Assembly (NCBI GenBank): GCA_030248225.1
Contig: JASANE010024978.1
Coordinates: 1-64,000 of the forward strand
Direction: 5' to 3'
Source: Trileptium ribeirensis
Taxonomy: Eukaryota; Nematoda; Enoplea; Enoplida; Thoracostomopsidae
DNA: 64,000 nucleotides
The notes under the pieces are model-generated. The model made no database searches. It worked only from the letters and a program-made list of their open reading frames with translations, and had not been told where the DNA came from. The position numbers and the translations under genes are program-made. Below are positions 57,870 to 64,000 of this stretch, piece by piece (position 1 is the first letter of the stretch; every line of letters begins with the position of its first letter).

Positions 57870-58100
57870 AGTACAGAGTTAATGAATGAACCGTCTGTCT
57901 CGCCCAGAAGTTCGAAGTTGCCGTCCCGCGAGAGTGTTCTGATATTGCAAAGACTTCTGTTTGTTCTTTATAAATGTTTGAGCGGTCTGGAAGCTACCTG
58001 TCGCTCACTTCTCACACCGTCAGCAGTATATAATCCGGCACCCGTTGTTTACTCAGGACGCGGTAGCATTGTCTTTAGGAATATGAGAAAAACTTGACAT
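57870..58100 (+). pseudogene. Possible further LINE C-terminal scrap
   Basis: One open frame reads LQRLLFVLYKCLSGLEATCR then SLLTP. This resembles the L-x-x-x-x-K-C-L-x-G-x-x-P-x-x-x-x-x-L-L-x-P helix near the end of CR1-type ORF2. A downstream SGRGSIVFRN lacks the expected WNSLP ending. Orientation matches the two LINE fragments upstream. The match is short and could be chance. Confidence 0.3.
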
Positions 58101-58290
58101 GGTGACCATGCATGCTCATAAGGGGTAGACGGTTATCCCATGAGCCTCCGACTCTCCCCGAGGGCACGGTTACCCTCTGACAGGTCACCCTACCCTCTGG
58201 GGCGCTGAACTCATAGGCGTACCCCCTTACCCTCTGCCAACCGCCTTTACCCCCGGGACATGGCAGCCGTTTCCGGGGGCTCTAGATGTT
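58095..58290. other. GC-rich island, unidentified
   Basis: Abrupt GC-rich block with repeated accctctg (near 58,171, 58,193 and 58,228) and a closing gccgtttccgggggctctag. It looks like part of a transposon; ends and target duplication could not be fixed. Confidence 0.35.
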
Positions 58291-58299
58291 GGTGCATGT

Positions 58300-59870
58300 G
58301 TGAGTGGTGGGTACCAGATATTTTGCGAAAGTTTCCAATTCCTCAGCCCGTAGTATAACCCAGTGGGCTAATTTCCTAAAGCCTGTAGGGTTGGCTTCGG
58401 ACACCGTAGCTTATACTATTGTACTGAGGAGGTGGGATCGGAACACCAATGAATGTACTGCTGTGTTATTCCACAAATTGAAACGCAGAGTTGTTCGGTT
58501 ATCGTTATGCACGCATGGAAATACACAATTGTGCAATTATATCATCAAGGTCGATAAGATTGTCCCATCTTGAGAAGCAAACATCACATGGGTGATTCCC
58601 TTAAACGAGTGATTTTTCCTGTTTGAGATGCTAAGGATTGAATTTTTCAGATACACACCAACGTACTTATGAAATTTACGAAGTCTTGTTTCAGAAAAAA
58701 ACTAAAGCCGTGTCATCTTTTTCCGCATTTTGCTGCCACTTTAATACCCAATTATATATATAAATGAAATTGGTGAAATGTTAAAAAGCTTTTATTATAA
58801 TTTAAAAAGGGTTTGTTGGTTTTAAGGTTACTAGCATAAAATATCTCTGTTGTACAGCATAAGTATTTAGATCAATTTCATGCATCAAATTTTAGAAATA
58901 TATTACAATCGGCTTAGCGACATTATTTTTTCTGCTATGATTGAAATGTTTTTTAAAATGAAAAGTCGAGTTCGTGTTTTCCATTTTGTTTTCACGCGCC
59001 CAAACTCGCGACTTTGAGTCTTAAATTTCATATTTTTTTTCTTTTTGTAATTTTGACTGAAAGTTATATGTTGCAATCGCGCCGTCAAACTCTAGTTAAT
59101 ATGAACAGTAGTGACTAGCGCAGAATTTCAACGCAGAACGGATTTCATAAATATATTAGATTCTGATAGTACATTTTTGACGTGCTTTAGTGTTAAACAG
59201 AAACATTGTAAATTAAAATTTACGGTCATAACTTTAGCATAGCAAATGCAGTTAAAGGCGAAATGAACATAATTACTGAAGAAATTTTTGCATAAGGTAT
59301 CAGCAACGAGTGAAATCAAACCTGCTGCCAAGCAAGTTAAATGGGTCGTATTTTCTATAAATAATCACAAGACTATAGGTTTTCCATTCTGGAAAAAAGT
59401 TTAGCATTTAAACGGAAAAACTTTACAATATCCGGATTTCTAAATTCTTAATTATACTAAAAAATTCGTGTTTAAAATTATGAATTTTTTCTTTCGAATC
59501 CACCCAAATTTTAAAACACTTGACATGATTATGCTACAGTTTGGACATTATGATAATTTCCGTGATTTCTACTTTTTGATTTAAAGTGTGCTACATTTTT
59601 GCGGTCTATAGCAGCGTCGTCCTTCAGTGCAAAACATTAATGTGACAGCAGTACACAATAGCCATAGAGCAATATCAGAATATGCGCTGTCGCATTATAG
59701 AACAGTTAAAAATATTGCTGAACTAAGAAAATTATTTCATTGCTTTAAAGTTCCTGGAATATTTAGCTTCCAGACAAAATAATTTATCACAAGCATTGCA
59801 TGAGTTGCACAATTTACGTATCACATAAAAGGAGGCATGAAGTTTTCCCTGGTCAGAAAGCTGAAGTTTT
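58300..59870. other. Gene-less stretch
   Basis: The + frame at 58,304-58,573 (89 codons) is balanced in composition but has no domain, signal peptide or supporting splice sites. The remainder is AT-rich without recognised repeats. Confidence 0.35.
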
Positions 59871-59875
59871 CGAGC

Positions 59876-60120
59876 TTACGCTGCAGTGGATACATTTAAT
59901 TCCACAATAAATTGTTTAATTTTTATTATGCGAGTTTGATTAGCAGCACTTCTGTTTTGTCTGCAGTTGATGATTCGTCGACCGAGCATCCTGTTACCAT
60001 TTGGGTAAGTATCTACGCATTTCCGCTGAGTTCCATCACCCCCAAAGGTTTGAATTCGCAATTACTAAAACCGCCAACAAGCAAGAGGCTTACAGCGGCA
60101 GTTGAAATTGCTAGAATCAT
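59876..60120 (-). CDS. Possible small secreted-protein exon (minus strand)
   Basis: From ATG at 60,120 the minus strand encodes a short signal peptide-like start (MILAISTAAVSLLLVGG) followed by FSNCEFKPLG and a stop after 35 codons. An overlapping minus frame (60,061-59,876) continues with polar sequence holding two cysteines (RKCVDTYPNGNR, then IINCRQN). The two frames are offset, so this is a single-exon gene with a frameshift, two spliced parts, or coincidence. The opposite strand carries an equally plausible 38-nt exon, so at most one reading is right. Confidence 0.2.
59967..60004 (+). CDS. Possible 38-nt microexon (plus strand)
   Basis: The acceptor cttctgttttgtctgcag| is close to ideal and the donor tttgg|GTAAGT is perfect. 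The 38 nt between them are open in phase 1 to phase 0 (VDDSSTEHPVTIW, if the preceding exon ends in G). No partner exon was found nearby. The overlapping minus-strand reading competes with it. Confidence 0.3.
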
Positions 60121-60479
60121 GTAACCTTAATACTCAGTAGCTGTTTACTTATCGGTAGTGAATTTCAATTTAAAGTTTTTGAATAGGGATCACTCTTCTG
60201 AAGAACGTTGATTCTTGAGAATGTAGAGTCTGAACGGATAGGATGGAATATAAAGAGCCATTTAAACTATGGCAAACGATGTTCTCGACTAAAACGTATT
60301 TATCAAAGGAATGTATTTTCAAACGAAATGCATAATGTATGAAATGTAAATTAGAAGCAAAGGGTTTGGGATTGAGCGAAAACGTTGTATTTCATATTGC
60401 AATGAATATTATCCTATATAACTTAGAATTTTATGGCAGACAATGTTTCTAACTGAAGTATGTAAGCTGATTCAAGTCG

Positions 60480-60620
60480 GGACATGTCATTGAGCGGAGC
60501 GAAGCGAAGCGTTTTTGTTTTCGTCAGAGGAGGAAAATTCGGAATCGGCTGTCCCGCTGTCCTTCCGTCCGTCCTTCCGTCCGTCCGTTGAACTCCTCTA
60601 TAACTTCTGAGCCGATTTAA
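60480..60620. repeat. Simple repeat island: gagcggagcgaagcg and (CCGT)n
   Basis: A ggagcgaagcgaagcg stretch is followed about 70 nt later by gtccttccgtccgtccttccgtccgtccgtt, and then by ctcctctataacttctgagccgattt. It seems to be the head of the degenerate tandem repeat that follows. Confidence 0.6.
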
Positions 60621-61250
60621 ACATTTTTTGCCTGAAAGGCTTAATATCGGACAGGTGCAAGATATATAGATTTTGCTAAATTACTAATTAGTTAACTAAT
60701 TATTAACTAGTTAGTTACGCGTGCCAGCCTATTTTTAGCATTTTCAAACAAAAATTGTTCATTTTTCAATGAATAATTACTGTAAAGCTTTTATTTTGGT
60801 GCCTCTATTACAACTCGCCGTGCTGATTATGAATCTGGTATTTATTACTATTTGGAGATGTTAATAATCTGCTAATTAGTTAATTAATTAGCTAATTACT
60901 AATTAATTATTAATTAGCAAGTTTTTAGAAAATTTTCGAATTGCTCTGAAATGAAAAAATTGTAAACGGGGGTTTTCTATGACCCTGATTGCGAATATGA
61001 TATTGCTGAAGCTCTGAAACTGAGGCCGGATATGTTAATGAGTTAAGTAATCAATTAGTTAATTAGTTAATTTTATGGAAATTTTAAAATCACCTTAAAA
61101 TTGCTGATTTTTGGCACTCGGGAGTTTTCGATATCGCTGATCATGAATATGTGACTTTTAAACCTTTATGATTTTGTCGTGTTTGCTAATTAGTTAAATA
61201 ATTAGGTGATATTACTAGTTAATTTGCTAATTTTTTTCTAGCTGGCTTTT
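60600..61250. repeat. Degenerate tandem repeat with ttaattag blocks, period about 150-190 bp
   Basis: Blocks built of aattagttaa words lie at about 60,683-60,717, 60,865-60,920, 61,040-61,072 and 61,186-61,232. From the second block on, each is preceded by a tgctgatnatgaata-like phrase, and blocks 2 and 3 are followed by an aaattttaaaat/cgaattgct phrase. Four diverged units can be counted. Confidence 0.7.
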
Positions 61251-61259
61251 TGTAAGATG

Positions 61260-62210
61260 GATTAGACATCGAGTGTCTAAAACACGATACTTAATATAAA
61301 TTGATTAAATATTTAGTTGAAACACATGTATACATAAATAAGATATAATTAATATACTTTAACTAATACTCCTCTCACTTTTTGTAATTTATTACGTTTA
61401 CTAGTATATAACAAGCCAGAAATGACTGGGTTGGAGTGAATAAAAACTGCTGCTATGTTTCATAAATTTTGCATTGAAAATATCACACGTTTAGCGAAAT
61501 CAGTTTCAAAGTCTGTGACAAAAATACATGTGCTGACATCTTGTATTCTCATGATTATGCAATCTGTGTATGTGTATTAAAATGATGAAAGTATTTTATG
61601 CTTAGGGTGATTTTCATATTCCGTAGTTAACTGCTTTTATTGTGATAAACTAATGAAAGTACATCGATTATTATAGGAGTATAATATATACAATTGTTGA
61701 AGATGATGTATAGTAAACGAACCATCGATTCTATTTTTGACGAGTAGTTTTGAGCGAAACAACTCACATATATACACCGGCCGATCCAGGAATTTTTGAC
61801 AGAGGGATGCTCGCTCGCACCTCAACCATCCTTGATCAACAGATTTTTCAGACACTTTTAAGATTTTTTATTTTTTTTTTGAAATTTTTGATGACCCGGC
61901 TTAGGTCTGACGGGAGGTCGAGCAACAACGTCCTCCATGGATCCCGTATTGCATATATACATTTTGCAGCAGTTACTTATGCTTCATCCGTATAAGTGTG
62001 TGAAATTTTCATGCATTTCGAGCCATATATCACATATTTTTAACGTGATATATTCACATTATTAGTGATTTTTTCTGGAATACGGATAATATTTGGTTAC
62101 AAATCTGATATTGAACACCTTGAATTGAACGCTATTTTAATCCATTGTTGGTACAAATGCTAAATGATTCCAGTGCACGTTATTCAGTGTTGTGATGACT
62201 TAGTTTGCTA
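61260..62210. other. Gene-less stretch with a transposon-like fragment
   Basis: 61,775-61,935 holds a GC-richer patch (ccggccgatccaggaatttttgac, then gacccggcttaggtctgacgggagg). It has the look of a DNA-transposon end, but no inverted partner or target duplication was found. The remainder is AT-rich and featureless. Confidence 0.35.
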
Positions 62211-62214
62211 TATA

Positions 62215-62319
62215 ATGGGTGTTTGCTGTTCCTTCGATTTGCGACCTTGCTTTAGGGACCGAGCAGCAGCTCCTAGAAAGCGCATTGGTTTACGTACGCA
62301 GCTTGGAATTATGTGCTGA
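62215..62319 (+). CDS. Possible first exon or small ORF with an N-myristoylation motif
   Basis: ATG at 62,215 opens a 34-codon frame ending at TGA. It begins MGVCCSFDLRPCF: Gly-2 and Ser-6 fit the N-myristoyltransferase motif MGxxxS, and Cys-4/Cys-5 are placed as in dually acylated membrane-anchored proteins. A basic patch (APRKR) follows. The island is GC-richer than its surroundings and a TATATA lies directly before the ATG. A weak donor (attg|GTTTAC) could join it to later exons, none of which was found. It may be chance. Confidence 0.2.
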   Translation: MGVCCSFDLRPCFRDRAAAPRKRIGLRTQLGIMC

Positions 62320-62329
62320 CATTCCAGTA

Positions 62330-64000
62330 TGATACTCACTTGCGTTTTATCAAACATTGCACGATACACAAATTAATTCTGCCGTTAAAGGCTTAACTGA
62401 ATTTCCTGCAGTTCAGTGTATGTCATACATTTATTTATATACTATATAATGGTATGCTTTATTCTTCTGTATAATACCATACCATCCAGAGCGGTAATGT
62501 GCTCAAAAGGTTCAAGTGTAATTATGTGGTTTTGATACAATTTGTTTCTTCATGTCAAATGACACTGTAATGGTATGCCGGGCATAGGTAAGATTGGCAA
62601 AAGTTACTCAGCAATGAAAAAGTTATCTCAATTTCAAAAATGATATTCATTCTTATATAATTTAAAGGAATTCTGATATTTAAAGGTGGTTGCAACAGGG
62701 TGTCGTAGCCACAGGATATTTACTAGTTAGCGGAAACTTTGCCCACTTTTAACCTATATTTTAAATAGCAATGATTTTATCCACCATATTTGCATATATT
62801 TGCGATAAATATCTGTGTATGCGATTCAAGCAGTTACAGATGTGAATATATAATGCAGCTATAACACAGTCCCAAAATATTAAAAAGCTATTTATCTTGT
62901 TTGAAACAAACAAAATTGTTGTTGGTAAATCGATAATTAATAGTTAAAACATTGATAACGCAAGTCAAATTACTCACAAGTACGCAATATTTTAGTTCCC
63001 CTCTAATTTTATAGTATATACTATAAAACTATCGACCAAATAAGCTTCAATTTTACCTCAAAATTTTCAGAATTGTTTAATTTCATTTAAGATAAAAATG
63101 AAATACAACGATATCTGTAAGAATTCTAATGACTTCCAGGGTAAATTGCTTTCAAATGTATATATTCATGTAGCCTTTTTATTGCCTTGGATTTCTGTAC
63201 TTCACCATTTCATAAACTGCGTGCGGGCAAACTGTGGAATCCGTACTTACTGCTTCGTATAAAATACGACGAAGTCTAATTTTTGCAGAGGGTTGTTTTT
63301 TGGTCGAGTATATTTAATTTTAAATGTAATATTAAACTTGAGACAATGGCTCGCTGACGAATTACGGCAAATATCTAAAAAATGTAGTCTGTTAAATTTA
63401 GATGCGTATTCATATACAATGTACTGTTTGGTGAATCCGTAACATGGCGATTAATTTTACATGCAAGGTAACAACATAATTGTACCTATAGCGTTTCTTG
63501 CCGAGAATTGTGGGTTTCGAACAATCTGCCAGCGCTATATGTCGCCGTTGTGCGGAAGGACAGTACAGACAATTGCACGCGACATCGCTTTACAGTTGTT
63601 TATAGAATCTCTGGATACTAAGTCAGGTGGAAACCTTTAGTTTTTCGTGCATAATGGGTAACTCAAACTGAAATGTTTGCCGCATGCCACTATTGCTTGA
63701 TAAGGTACTATCAGTGACCGTGTTTGCGCAAAGCACTGTATTATTGTCATCATTATGCTATCTTTATGCAACTAAACTTATGCAGATTTAGAAAACACGC
63801 TTTTGAAATTATTTACAAATCGTAAAATAATGCCACAGTGAGACGGCTGAGAGAAAAATATAACTGAAATATTATAAACATTATTTGAAACACATATATG
63901 TCTCAGGAATCTGGTATTTAAATCCACTGGTTGCACTTCTTAGGGTTTGTTGCAGGCTTGCATAACAACGATTTCGACTTGAAGCTAGAAACGTTTGCAA
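62330..64000. other. Gene-less end of the window
   Basis: AT-rich. A GC-richer patch at 63,480-63,640 keeps one frame open for about 50 codons (cysteine-bearing, no domain) but lacks good splice sites. Nothing is supported as a gene. Confidence 0.35.

Overview
The window is nuclear DNA from a metazoan, most likely an invertebrate. It is AT-rich, has spliced genes with GT-AG introns, decayed Ty3/gypsy and CR1/L2-type retroelements, satellites and miniature DNA transposons, and no bacterial-style gene packing. I cannot name the species. The best gene belongs to a family (Dickkopf/colipase-fold secreted proteins) that is confined to animals and missing from Drosophila and C. elegans.

Layout. 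1-1,745: no gene. 1,747-7,830 (+): a dead Ty3/gypsy-like element (reverse transcriptase, RNase H, integrase, a long Pro/Thr/Glu-rich region, and a possible envelope-like membrane ORF). 8-13.9 kb: degenerate repeats and no convincing gene. 13.9-22.1 kb (-): a spliced gene split over at least four in-phase exons. It encodes a signal peptide, a very basic linker and a ten-cysteine Dickkopf Cys2-like domain. Three same-orientation copies of one dispersed repeat lie in and just upstream of it. 24.1-27.2 kb (-): remains of a second gypsy-like element with a readable integrase. 27.4-27.8 kb: a tract almost without G on the + strand. 28.2-40.0 kb: five unrelated tandem arrays (periods about 125, 189, 167, 5 and 300 bp) and a LINE reverse-transcriptase scrap. 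42.5-46.6 kb (-): a nearly full-length but dead L2/CR1-like LINE. 47.3 and 51.5 kb: two hAT-like miniature elements. 48.3-54.4 kb (+): exons that fit together in phase as a membrane protein. 54.86-55.37 kb (-): exons with a sushi/CCP-like domain, convergent with the previous gene. 56.2-58.1 kb (+): LINE 3' fragments and a short minisatellite. 58.1-64 kb: mostly repeats, with a few isolated exon-like signals.

The genes do not form an operon or pathway. The shared theme is secreted or cell-surface proteins: a Dickkopf-like factor, a single-pass membrane protein candidate and a CCP-domain protein candidate. All splice models here were made by eye from acceptor and donor sequences, reading phase and protein character. 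They have no transcript support. The transposable-element calls rest on conserved catalytic motifs, and every copy seen carries stops, frameshifts or lost catalytic residues.
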